Positions 43,612-53,900 of a DNA stretch of 64,000 nucleotides are shown here, in pieces. A program made the position numbers and the translations under genes. Positions within the stretch are counted from its first letter, which is position 1, and every line of letters starts with the position of its first letter. Location: the NCBI GenBank assembly GCA_964434165.1, contig CAYSUS010000032.1, positions 7,483 to 71,482 of the forward strand, given 5' to 3'. Source of the stretch: CAYSUS01 sp964434165 (GTDB lineage: Bacteria > Planctomycetota > Planctomycetia > Pirellulales > Thermoguttaceae). The notes under the pieces were generated by a model. It searched no databases, had not been told where the DNA came from, and was given only the letters and a program-made list of their open reading frames with translations.

Positions 43612-43842
43612 ATGGCCGGCGAGAACCTGGATTTGAGCAGCGGCTCGGAACCCCCCTGCCGGAGGGCATGGCGGGGGCGCCGGTTTATCGGCATCCAGTT
43701 CGCCTGTTGTGGAGCGTACGCAAGGGTTTATGTCAATCGCGAGGGCACCGCCTACGAGGGCTACTGCCCACGCTGCTCTCGCCCCGTGCGGATCCGCATC
43801 GGCCCGGGGGGGACGAACTCCCGGTTCTTCACCGCGTATTGA
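43612..43842 (+). CDS. Small zinc-ribbon protein, planctomycete-type
   Basis: A 76-residue soluble protein. After a 22-residue basic tail it reads RRFIGIQFACCGAYARVYVN and REGTAYEGYCPRCSRPVRIR, ending GPGGTNSRFF. Four cysteines (CC and CPRC) can bind one zinc. I recall this compact pattern as a conserved hypothetical of planctomycetes; function unknown. ATG 43612 has a weak ribosome site. It lies head-to-head with the leu promoter, about 120 bp away. Confidence 0.7.
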   Translation: MAGENLDLSSGSEPPCRRAWRGRRFIGIQFACCGAYARVYVNREGTAYEGYCPRCSRPVRIRIGPGGTNSRFFTAY

Positions 43843-43867
43843 GTCGGGCGGCTCTTTCGTGTACTCT
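43839..43867 (+). promoter_or_regulatory. Candidate promoter overlapping a stop codon
   Basis: TTGAGT (43839..43844) and TACTCT (43862..43867), 17-bp spacing. The -35 overlaps the TGA of the upstream zinc-ribbon gene; the downstream gene begins about 50 bp (or 90 bp) later. Confidence 0.35.
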
Positions 43868-43916
43868 CCGCCGGATTCGCCGCGCGACAAATCCCCTCAC
43901 TTAGGGTGGGGGGTAG

Positions 43917-44441
43917 ATGGCTGCCGTGCGGCGGCGCTTTCGGCGGTTGGCGCTGATGGACTACGAGATCCAGCGTTTCACTCGGCATTGCGCGGCGACC
44001 GGGCGCGAGCTCACGCCCGGCGAAGAGGTCTATTCCGTGCTGATCGCCGAGGGGTCCAAGACGCAGCGGCTGGACTACTCGGCCGAGGCATGGGCGGGGC
44101 CGCCCAGGAACGCGCTGGGCTGGTGGAGATCGCACGTGCCCGGCAAGGGCACGCGGCGGATCGGATGGGCGCCCAACGACGTGATGCTCGAGTACTTCGA
44201 GGGGCTGGCCGACCGGCCGGAGGACCGGGATAAGCGTTTCGTGCTGGCGCTGCTGCTGGTCCGCCGCCGCGTGATGCGGCACGAGGAGACGGAGATCGAC
44301 GCGGAGGGCCGCGAGGTGATGGTGCTCTACTGCCCCCGGCGCGAGACGACCTATCAGGTGCCGGCCGCGCCGCCCAGCGCGGAGCGAACGCAGCAGATCC
44401 AGGAAGAGCTGGCCGAGCTACTGGTCGGCGGGACGGCATAA
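43917..44441 (+). CDS. Conserved protein of unknown function
   Basis: A 174-residue soluble protein with the compact motif MDYEIQRFTRHCAATGRELTPGEEVYSVLI, then DYSAEAWAGPPRNALGWWRS, and an Arg/Glu-rich second half. I regard it as a conserved planctomycete family of unknown role. Two starts are possible: ATG 43917 after a GGTGGGGGG site, or ATG 43956 at MDYEIQRF, where the recognisable part begins. Only two cysteines are seen (HC and YCP). Repeat copy 3 begins 3 bp after its stop and a lipoprotein gene follows. Confidence 0.75.
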   Translation: MAAVRRRFRRLALMDYEIQRFTRHCAATGRELTPGEEVYSVLIAEGSKTQRLDYSAEAWAGPPRNALGWWRSHVPGKGTRRIGWAPNDVMLEYFEGLADRPEDRDKRFVLALLLVRRRVMRHEETEIDAEGREVMVLYCPRRETTYQVPAAPPSAERTQQIQEELAELLVGGTA

Positions 44442-44443
44442 CC

Positions 44444-44476
44444 AGACTTCCGAAGTCTTCAAGACTTTGGAAGTCT
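44444..44476. repeat. Nested-palindrome intergenic repeat, copy 3
   Basis: Arms AGACTTCCGAAGTCT and AGACTTTGGAAGTCT around a TCA loop. The only change from a perfect stem turns a G-C pair into G-T (G-U in RNA). It begins 3 bp after the upstream stop and ends 24 bp before the next start. Confidence 0.8.
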
Positions 44477-44499
44477 CGCTACGGCGTGAAGGAGAACGC

Positions 44500-45462
44500 A
44501 TGAGGACCTGCCGATCGGCATGGACGCTGGCTGCGGCCGCGGGCCTGGTCGCGCTGAGCGGGGCCAGTTGCCCCTTCCGTTCGGGCCAGACCGTCGCGCA
44601 CCATCCCGTGCTCCCGCCTGCCGCGACGCTCGAGCAGGTGATCGAGGCCGTCAACCGCAACAACGCACAAATCACGTCCTTCTCGACGCCGCAGGCGGAG
44701 ATCGGCATGCAGGGGATGCCGGGCGCGCTGAAAGGCCCGATGGCCTTCGAGCGCCCCAAGCGGTTCCGTTTCCGCGGCGGCACGCTGGTCACCGGGCCGG
44801 AGATCGACCTGGGCAGCAACGATGAGCTGTTCTGGATCTGGGCCCGCCGTGGGCCTCAGCCGGGCGTGTATTTTTGCCGGCACGACCGCTTCGATCACAG
44901 TCCCATCCGGCAGATGGTGCCCATCGAGCCGGACTGGCTCGTCGAGGCCCTCGGGGTGGGCACGTTCGATCCCTCGCTTCCACACCAGGGGCCCTACGCC
45001 CTGAAGGACGGCCGCCTCGAGGTCCGGACGATCCGCGAGACCGAGGCCGGGCCCATGACCAAGGTGACGATCATCGACCCGCAGCACGGATGGATCGTGG
45101 GGCAGTACCTGTTCGATCCGCAGGGCCAGGTGGTGGCCAGTTCGGTGGCGCGGGAGCACCGCGTTGACCCGCTCACGAACCTCTGGATCGCCAGGCGGAT
45201 CGACGTGCACTGCCCCGCCGTGCAGTTCGCCCTGCGCATGGACCTGGGCAACGTGCAGATCAACCGGCTGGCCGGCGAGCCGCGCGAGCTGTGGAGCATG
45301 CCGCGCTACGAAGACTATCCCCTCGTGGACTTAGGCGACCCGAACCTCCAACTCCAGTCCACCGCACCGGCCCACCAGGCCTCGATGCCGCGCGCCGGCC
45401 GCCACTACGAACCGCCGCGGCGAGCGCAATCCCCGGCGGGCTATCGCCGGGCGGGCTACTGA
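44500..45462 (+). CDS. Large lipoprotein, LolA/LolB-like fold possible
   Basis: A 320-residue lipoprotein: lipobox LSGASC with Cys24. The mature N terminus has TLEQVIEAVNRNNAQITSFS, the helix-strand opening typical of LolA-like outer-membrane lipoprotein sorting proteins, followed by alternating strands (KRFRFRGGTLV, DELFWIWARRGPQPGVYFC, KVTIIDPQHGWIVGQYLFDPQGQVVASS). Its size and C-terminal Pro/Arg/Ala-rich tail (about 280-320) are not LolA-like, so this is a fold guess. ATG 44500 has GGAG at 9 bp. It converges on the enolase-superfamily gene with a hairpin between. Confidence 0.7.
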   Translation: MRTCRSAWTLAAAAGLVALSGASCPFRSGQTVAHHPVLPPAATLEQVIEAVNRNNAQITSFSTPQAEIGMQGMPGALKGPMAFERPKRFRFRGGTLVTGPEIDLGSNDELFWIWARRGPQPGVYFCRHDRFDHSPIRQMVPIEPDWLVEALGVGTFDPSLPHQGPYALKDGRLEVRTIRETEAGPMTKVTIIDPQHGWIVGQYLFDPQGQVVASSVAREHRVDPLTNLWIARRIDVHCPAVQFALRMDLGNVQINRLAGEPRELWSMPRYEDYPLVDLGDPNLQLQSTAPAHQASMPRAGRHYEPPRRAQSPAGYRRAGY

Positions 45463-45523
45463 GCCGGAACGGCTCGGTTTCCGAGGCCCGCCGACGCGAC
45501 GCGGAGGATTCGCCGAACGCTTC

Positions 45524-45542
45524 CCGGGCCGGCACGGCCCGG
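45524..45542. terminator. Hairpin between convergent genes
   Basis: Perfect 8-bp inverted repeat CCGGGCCG-GCA-CGGCCCGG between two converging genes. No U tract on either side, so a possible bidirectional, factor-assisted terminator. Confidence 0.4.
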
Positions 45543-45562
45543 CTCGGATTGGCACGAAGACC

Positions 45563-46714
45563 TTAACGGCTCTGGACCGCGGACCCGGTCATGCCGCTTC
45601 GTTCCACCAGCTCCCGGACCTTGGCCTCGTCGACCTCGATCCCCAAACCCGGCCCGTGCGGCACCCCGGCCCTGCCGTCACGGACTTCAAGCGGCCTGGC
45701 GAGCACGTCGGCGGCGAGGAACTGCGGGCCGTTCAAGGCGGCGGGCCGGGCGAGCCCCATGGCGCCGTAGATGCCCAGCGCGGCGGCCAGCGAGATGTCC
45801 GGATCGCACAGCCCCGAGCCAAGCCACATGAGCCCCTCGGCCTGGAGGACCTCGATCTGCCGCTTGCAGCCGACCAGCCCGCCGGTGCGGGCGGGCTTCA
45901 TGGCCACGCCGTCGAGCATGCCCAGGCGAATGAACTCCACGAGCTCGACCGGGGTGATCACGCCTTCATCCATGAGGATCGGCAGCGCGGCTTGCTTCTT
46001 CAGCGCCTGGTACGCGGAGAGGCGGTGGGGACGGCAGGGCGATTCGAGCACGGCCACGCCCGCCTCGGCCAGCCGGGGCGCGGCCGCAAGGGCGGTCTCG
46101 GGCTCGTAGCCTCCGTTGGCGTCGGCCCACAGAAAACCGTCGGGGGCGAGCCGCCCGACCTCGCGCGCGAGCTGGACGTCGAAGTCCGCATCGGGGGCGA
46201 CCTTGATGTTGAAATGGCGGTAGCCCCGCTGGTGCCCCGCCTCGACGACGGCCGCGGTCTCGTCGAGCGTGCGCACGTTGACCGTCCAGCTCAAGGTCAC
46301 GTGCCCGCTGGCAGGAAGACCCCACATGTCGGCCAGGGATTGGCCGGCGAGCCGGCCGGCCAGATCGTGCAAGGCCAGGTCGAGGCCGGCTCGGGCGATC
46401 GGCATCCCCAGCGTGAAGCCCTGGGCCAGGGCCCCGTCCATGGCGCGGTGGGCCGCCTCGACGTCGCGGGCATCGCAGCCGATCAGGGCTGGGGCAAGAT
46501 AAACCCGCATCGCCGCCAGGGCCGTCTCGAGCGTCTCCTCGGACCACGTCTCCACGGGCACGCTCTGGCCCCAGCCGACCGTGCCGTCGTCGGCCGTGAT
46601 CCTGACGAAGACCGCCGCGCGCCCGTACGCCCCGCGCGGCCCCTCGAAGAACTTGAAGTACGCCGCCGTGGGGTAGCGGGCGGGGAAGAGCTCGATGCGG
46701 TCAATGCGGATCAT
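45563..46714 (-). CDS. Enolase-superfamily enzyme (MR/MLE subgroup), substrate unknown
   Basis: A 383-residue protein with the capping domain at the N terminus and the modified TIM barrel. Metal ligands Asp198 (ADANGGY), Glu224 (LESPC) and Asp249 (ILMDEG) and the second catalytic Lys273 (AMKPARTGGL) are visible. The KxK motif of the second strand is N-I-K: Lys171 is kept but the first lysine is Asn169. The family includes muconate cycloisomerases, o-succinylbenzoate synthases and acid-sugar dehydratases. ATG 46714 starts MIRIDRIEL as usual. No pathway neighbour tells the substrate; genes around are unrelated. Confidence 0.85.
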   Translation of the reverse strand: MIRIDRIELFPARYPTAAYFKFFEGPRGAYGRAAVFVRITADDGTVGWGQSVPVETWSEETLETALAAMRVYLAPALIGCDARDVEAAHRAMDGALAQGFTLGMPIARAGLDLALHDLAGRLAGQSLADMWGLPASGHVTLSWTVNVRTLDETAAVVEAGHQRGYRHFNIKVAPDADFDVQLAREVGRLAPDGFLWADANGGYEPETALAAAPRLAEAGVAVLESPCRPHRLSAYQALKKQAALPILMDEGVITPVELVEFIRLGMLDGVAMKPARTGGLVGCKRQIEVLQAEGLMWLGSGLCDPDISLAAALGIYGAMGLARPAALNGPQFLAADVLARPLEVRDGRAGVPHGPGLGIEVDEAKVRELVERSGMTGSAVQSR

Positions 46715-47026
46715 GCCTGGTGGGCTCCCGTGGGCTTCATCCAGGATGCACGCCGAGGCGGGCGAAGGCAACCGGGGGAGAGATCCGAAATGCGAAGCAC
46801 GGGGCGAGTAACCCGAAGCACGAAATCCGAAACAAGTCCGAATGAAGGAAGCCTGAATGACGGAAACCCCGACGGCATGGACGTACTGCGGGTGCACGCG
46901 CACGCCTGCGGGGGAGGTTTGAGACATTTGCGCTTCGTGCTTCAACGCCTGAGCTTGTCGCCCCGCGAGGAACGTGAATAATCGAGGAGATCGACTTCCC
47001 ACCCCAATGCCCCCCCGGAGGCCCCC
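46715..47026. other. Divergent gap between enolase-family gene and CPA2 gene
   Basis: 312 bp; no gene. The middle (46790-46865) is a purine-rich run of short near-repeats (GAAGCACG, CGAAATCCGAAAC, GTCCGAATGAAG) that resembles low-grade intergenic repeats. No promoter pair stood out. Confidence 0.4.
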
Positions 47027-48658
47027 GTGCCCCACGAGCCCCTCAGCGTCCTGGTCTTCGACCTCTTGCTGATCCTCACGGCGGGGCTCCTCTCCGGCAT
47101 CCTCTGCAAGCGCCTGGGGCTGTCGATCCTGGCCGGGCACCTGGTGGTGGGCGCGGTGATCGGCCACGGCGGGCTGGGCCTGGTGGCCGGCGAGAAGGAG
47201 ATCCTCAAGGAGATCGCCGAGGCCGGCGCCCTCCTGCTGTTGTTCGCCATCGGCATCGAGTTCTCGCTGGGCGAGCTGGTGCGCATGAGCCGCTTCTTCT
47301 TCCTCGGCGGGGCCACGCAGATGGTGCTCGTGGCCGCGCCCGCCGTCGGCGCGTGCCGCCTGGCCGGGCTGGCGTGGAACGAGGCCGTGCTGGTCGGCTC
47401 GGCCATGGCCTTCAGCTCCACGGTGCTCGTGTTCCGCGCCCTGGAGGAGTGGGGGCAGACGGCCTCGCCGCACGGCCGCCGCGCCGTGGGCATCCTCCTA
47501 TTCCAGGACGCGGCTCTCGTGCCCTTGATGCTGCTCGTGCCCATGTGGAGCGGCGACGGGCCGACCCCGGGCGCGGGAACCTTTCTCGCCCTGGCCGGCA
47601 AGGGCGCGGGATTCGTGGCGGTCGTGCTCGCCGCGCGGTGGGCGATCGACCGCTGGCTAGTCCCGCTGCTGGCCGGGCTGCGGAGCACGCAGTTGGTGGT
47701 GCTTTTCGCCCTGACCGTGCTGGTCGGCGCGGGGCTGGGCTCGCACGCCATGGGGCTGACGCCCGCTTTGGGGGCGTTCGCCGCCGGGCTGGCCCTGAGC
47801 GGCAACCGGTTGACCGCCCAGATCGACGCCCTGATCCTCCCCTACCGCGAGACGTTCGCCGCCGTGTTCTTCGTGGCGCTGGGAACGCTGATGCGGTTCG
47901 ACGTGCTGGCCGGTCTGGCCGGGGCGGCGATCTCACTGGGGCTGCTGGTCGTCGTGCTGGTGCTGAAGACGGCCGCGGCCGCCCTGGCCCTGCGCCTGGT
48001 GGGGCTCTCCTGGCGCGGATCGCTGGGGATGGGGCTGGGCCTGGCGCAGCTCGGCGAGTTCGCCTTCGTGCTCCTCTCCGCCGGCCTGCGCGGCGGCTCG
48101 ATCGATGCGGCGACCTACAACCTCGTGCTGTTCGTGGCCCTCGGCAGTCTCGTATTCACGCCCATCCTCCTCCGCGTGGGCCTGCGCTTGTGCGGCGACC
48201 TGCCCGGCGAGCCGCACGAGAGGACAGCCAAGGGAAGGATCGCCGGCTCCGTGCCCCACGCCGTGGTGATCGGCCTGGGGCCGATCGGACGCCAGGCCGC
48301 CTCGCGCCTGGAGATCGGGGGCATCGACGTCTGCCTCGTGGACATGAGCCCCGTGAACCTGCACCCCTTCGCCCAGCAGGGTTTTCACACGGTGGCGGGC
48401 GACGCCGTTGAGGCCGACGTGCTGCGGCGGGCCGGGGCCCCCGACGTGCGCCTGGCCGTGGTCACCGTGCCCGACGACCGCACGGCCGTGCAGATCGTGC
48501 GCACGCTGCGGTCGGTCAACCCGGACTGCAGGATCCTCGTGCGCTGCCGATACCAGGCCAACGTGGCCAGGGTCCGGCGGGCCGGGGCCGACGCCGTGAT
48601 CAGCGAGGAAGTCGAGGCCTCGCAAGCCCTGCTCCAGGTGCTTGACGATATCCGGTGA
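47027..48658 (+). CDS. CPA2-family cation:proton antiporter with NAD-binding domain
   Basis: A 543-residue protein related to KefB/KefC and YbaL. About 12 hydrophobic helices (about 5-395) include LLLLFAIGIEFSLGEL and AMAFSSTVLVFRAL, then a TrkA-N/RCK domain (about 410-540) with the GxGxxG-type site VVIGLGPIGRQAASRLEIGGIDVCLVD. Members exchange K+ or Na+ for H+, gated by nucleotides. The start is GTG 47027 (no ATG fits). Separated by repeat copy 4 from the next gene. Substrate ion not known. Confidence 0.9.
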   Translation: MPHEPLSVLVFDLLLILTAGLLSGILCKRLGLSILAGHLVVGAVIGHGGLGLVAGEKEILKEIAEAGALLLLFAIGIEFSLGELVRMSRFFFLGGATQMVLVAAPAVGACRLAGLAWNEAVLVGSAMAFSSTVLVFRALEEWGQTASPHGRRAVGILLFQDAALVPLMLLVPMWSGDGPTPGAGTFLALAGKGAGFVAVVLAARWAIDRWLVPLLAGLRSTQLVVLFALTVLVGAGLGSHAMGLTPALGAFAAGLALSGNRLTAQIDALILPYRETFAAVFFVALGTLMRFDVLAGLAGAAISLGLLVVVLVLKTAAAALALRLVGLSWRGSLGMGLGLAQLGEFAFVLLSAGLRGGSIDAATYNLVLFVALGSLVFTPILLRVGLRLCGDLPGEPHERTAKGRIAGSVPHAVVIGLGPIGRQAASRLEIGGIDVCLVDMSPVNLHPFAQQGFHTVAGDAVEADVLRRAGAPDVRLAVVTVPDDRTAVQIVRTLRSVNPDCRILVRCRYQANVARVRRAGADAVISEEVEASQALLQVLDDIR

Positions 48659-48670
48659 CGTCGCGACGGG

Positions 48671-48701
48671 GACTTCCGAAGTCGGGGAGACTTCGGAAGT
48701 C
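48671..48701. repeat. Nested-palindrome intergenic repeat, copy 4
   Basis: Arms GACTTCCGAAGTC and GACTTCGGAAGTC, a perfect 13-bp inverted repeat with a GGGGA spacer, 12 bp after the antiporter stop. The inner A/T bases of the other copies are replaced by the G-rich spacer. Confidence 0.8.
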
Positions 48702-48837
48702 TGGACCGAGTCCTGTCCAAGGCGACCCCGCCCGACCGCCCCTCTCCCCATCCGGCGTGCCGCGGGCTATCATCCACATCGGGCCAAGACTGCGCTTGGC
48801 AACATCGCCGAGTCTCCCTGATGCCGGTGGGCAAGCC

Positions 48838-49380
48838 ATGATCCGCCTGAGCCTGACGCCCGAGTGCCGTGGACTGCTGATGCAGCTCGGGCTGGCGCCG
48901 GAGCTGGCCGAGTCGGCGGTCCGCAACGCGGACCGGAGGCTGACCGACCGCCGGGCGCGGCGTCTGGTCGCCTGCCAGTGGCTCGCCAGAGACCGGATTC
49001 TCCTCGTCGATGGCGAGGTGGACGAAGGCGGGGACCCGCCCGTGGAGGACCACGCTCCGGTGGCGGAGATCACGGCCGGGCTCGTCCTCGAGCTTCACCC
49101 CGATTTGCCGGCCGGCCGGCTCAACGCGGCCATGGACCTGGAGAGCACGCTGGCCGTGGTGGCCGAGAGCTTCGCCGTGCCGCTGACCTGCGACCCGGAC
49201 GAGCCGATGAGCACCCTGTACAGCGGGCCGGGCAGGAAGGAACGCGTCGTCGTCCACAACGGCTGCATCCCGCGTCCCTACTGGCTCCTGGGCACGTTCG
49301 ACGCCGAGGAGTCGTTCTGCGAGCTGGTTTGGGCCTTCCGCCCCGATCGGTATCTTGCATGGCGCGCGGAGCAGCGGTAG
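48838..49380 (+). CDS. Protein of unknown function
   Basis: A 180-residue soluble acidic protein starting MIRLSLTPECRGLLMQLGLA, with strands and helices but no motif I recognise (VLELHPDLPAGRLNAAMDLESTLAVVAESF, VVVHNGCIPRPYWLLGTFDAEESFCEL). ATG 48838 is chosen because the longer frame upstream runs through repeat copy 4. About 136 bp after that repeat and 156 bp before the POT transporter gene; functional links unknown. Confidence 0.65.
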   Translation: MIRLSLTPECRGLLMQLGLAPELAESAVRNADRRLTDRRARRLVACQWLARDRILLVDGEVDEGGDPPVEDHAPVAEITAGLVLELHPDLPAGRLNAAMDLESTLAVVAESFAVPLTCDPDEPMSTLYSGPGRKERVVVHNGCIPRPYWLLGTFDAEESFCELVWAFRPDRYLAWRAEQR

Positions 49381-49536
49381 CGGGACTTGTCCGGCTGCGG
49401 CCCCCGACGGCGCGCGATTCGGAAGCCACCCACACCGGCTGGGGGTGAGCGCGTCGCATTGAGTTGCGGTTCCGCTCCGCCTATCCTTGTGCGAGAGCCG
49501 CGTCCACCGCCTCTTCGCCCGATCCCCTCGCCCGTA

Positions 49537-50880
<1,344 letters not shown>

Positions 50881-50978
50881 GGGACTGGCACCGTTTGCCG
50901 CGCAGCGGCCGCAAGGTGCTTCGCACGAACCGTGCCTATCCCCCTCCGCACTCCCCAACCCACGAAAGGACCACCTCG

Positions 50979-53900
50979 ATGCGACAACCGATCCGACCTC
51001 TCGGCGTGAGTCTGGCAGTCGTGGTCGCGGCGCTCTGGGTGCCACTGGCAGCTCCGCTGCCCGTGCTCGCCGCGCCACCCACCAAGACGCTCTGGCAGAT
51101 CGGCCAATCGGATAACGACACCCGTGAGCTGGCCCTGGCCCCGGACGGCTTCTCGAACATCGAGGGGGGCGGGTTCTTCGTGGTCGGCCGCTCCGAGGCC
51201 AAGAAGGACTGGCCCTACGCCCATCCGGGCCCGGCCGACCGTTGGGCGGGCGAGGCCGCCCGCATCTTCCACATCTACTTCGGCCTCGAGGAACAGCCGA
51301 AGGGGAGTTGCCGTCTGGTGATCGACCTGGCCGATACGCACAAGCTGCGTCCTCCGACCCTGAAGATCATCGTCAACGGCAGGTCCTTCGCCCACGCCAC
51401 GCCGCCGGGCGGAGGCGACGCCTCGATCTTCGGCAGCCCGGACAAGGGGCGCGAACACCGCTTCAGCATCGACGTCCAGGCCGGTCTGCTCCGCGCGGGG
51501 CTCAACGAGATTCGGATCGTCAACGCGGCCAAGAGCTGGTTCCTTTACGACGCGGTCGGCTTCGAGGCCCCGCCCACTGCCGAGCTCGCGCCGGCCGAAG
51601 GCACGCTGGTCCGCCAGGTCCGGCTCGATCCCTGGCTCGTGCGCTCCGGCGGCAAGCCGTGGCACGAGGTGGCCGTGACGCTGGTCCGCGTGGGCGGGCC
51701 CGGCGAGGTGGTCCTCGATATGCCCGGCGCAAAGCCGGTGCGAAAGCGGGTCGTGCCGGGCGAGCAGGAGGTGCGCGTGTTGCGCCCGCCGGTCGAGGCC
51801 GAGACCGCGGTCGACGTTTCGATCCGCGAGGGCGAGCGGGTGATCGATACGCGCAAGCTGGTCCTGCGCCCGTCGCGCGAGCGCCAGCCGGTCGATTGGG
51901 TCGATTGCATGCTGGGCACGGCCAACTCCCGCTGGATGCTCTATCCCGGTCCCTCCATGCCCTTCAGCCTCGTGAAGCTCAGCCCGGACAACGAGGACCA
52001 TCCCAAGACCTGGTACAAGGGAGGGCACGACTACACGATCGAGAACATCGCCGGATTCAGCCACATCCATAGCTGGACCCTGGGCGGTCTGCTGACCGTG
52101 CCCACCACCGGACCGCTGGCAACGAAGCCCGGCCCTCAGAACGAGCCCGACAAGGGCTATCGCTCGCGCTACCGCCACGCGACCGAAGAGGCCTCGCCGG
52201 GCTACTATGCCGTCACGCTCGACGATTACGGGGTGTGCGCCGAGCTGACCAGCACCATGCGCTGCGGCGTGCAGCGCTACACGTTCCCCAAGGCGGACGA
52301 GGCCCGGGTGCTGTTCGACCTGGCGATCCCTACGGAGTACTACGTGGACGTGCTCGGGGCCGAGGTCCGTCAGAAGAGCGCGACCGAGATCGAGGGCTTC
52401 TGCACGCAGCGGTGCCGCTACTACAGCGGCGGGGCCGACGTGTACACTGTGCACTTCGCGGCCGAGCTGAGCAAGCCGATGGCCGAGTTCGGCGGCTGGA
52501 TCGACGACCGGGTCATCCGCGGCCAGAAGCGGATCGCCTGCGGCGGCGACGACCCGAACGTGGACATCGGGGCCTTCGCCGAGCTCTCGACCAGCGAGGG
52601 CGAGCAGGTGATCCTGCGCACGGGCATCTCCCTGGTCAGCGTCGAGCAGGCCTGGCTGAACCTCAAGACCGAGATGAAGCCCTTCGAAGGGGACTTCGAC
52701 AAGGTCCGTCGGCATGCCCGAGAGACGTGGAACGACCTGCTCGGCAAGATCCGGATCGAGGGCGGCACCGCGGCCGAGCGGACCAAGTTCTACACGAACT
52801 TCTACCGATCGTACTGCGCCCGCACCACGTTCAGCGACGTCAACGGCAAGTACGTCGACATGTACGAGCGCGTGCAGCAGCTCGAGAACCCCGACGACGC
52901 GGTGCTCGGCTGCGACGCCTTCTGGAACACGTTCTGGAACCTGAACCAGCTGTGGATCCTGGTCACGCCCGACGTGGCCAGCCAGTGGGTCCGCTCTCTG
53001 TTGGAGATCGACCGCGTGGGCGGATGGCTGCCCAAGGGCCCGGCGGGCGTGGAATACACCAGCATCATGGTGGCCTCGCACGAGATCGCGCTGATCGTGG
53101 CGGCGTATCAGCACGGCATCCGCGACTTCGACGTGGATCACGCCTGGCGCGCGATCCAGCACATCCAGACCACGCCCGACCAGAAGCACGAGGGCGGCGG
53201 CGAGGTGGGCAACGAGAAGCTGGCCGACTACATGAAGCACGGCTTCATGCCGGTCGAGGCCGGACCCGTGAGCAACACCCTGGAGTTCGCCTACGACGAC
53301 TGGTGCGCCGCCCAACTGGCCAGGGCCCTGGGCAAGGAGGACGACTACCGCTACTTCATGAAGCGCGCGGAGAACTGGCGCAACGTCTTCGATCCCCGGA
53401 CGGGCTACGCCCGGCCCAGGCACCGCGACGGGCGGTGGCTCGACCCCTTCGACCCCTTCCACCACAAGCACTACGTCGAGGGCAACGCCTGGCAGTACAC
53501 CTGGTTCGTGCCGCACGACGTGCCGGCCCTGGTCGAGGTCCTGGGGCGCGAGGAATTCAACCGCCGCCTGGAAGAGGGCTTCGAGAAGGCCCGGCCGCGG
53601 TTCGTCAGCCGCTACGTCAACCACGGCAACCAGCCCAACATGCAGGCGGCCTGGCTGTTCAACTTCTCGGGCAAGCCGTGGCTGACGCAGTATTGGGTCC
53701 GCCGCATCCTCGATACGTACTACGGTCTAGGCCCGGTGGACGGCTACCCGGGCGACGAGGACCAGGGGCAGATGGGCGCGTGGTACGTGATGAGCGCGAT
53801 GGGCCTGTTCCAGATGGACGGCGGCTGCGCGGTCGAGCCCGGCTACTCGCTGGCCTCGCCGCTGTTCGACCGCATCGCGATCCGGCTCGACCCGGAGTAT

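Noticed and set aside
46790..46870. Purine-rich near-repeats as a regulatory array
   Set aside because: The short units (GAAGCACG, CGAAATCC) are irregular and do not form a consistent period.
45563..47473. Long minus-strand extension of the enolase-family frame to 47473
   Set aside because: Residues before ATG 46714 are Glu/His/Arg repeats antisense to the antiporter; the domain begins at 46714.
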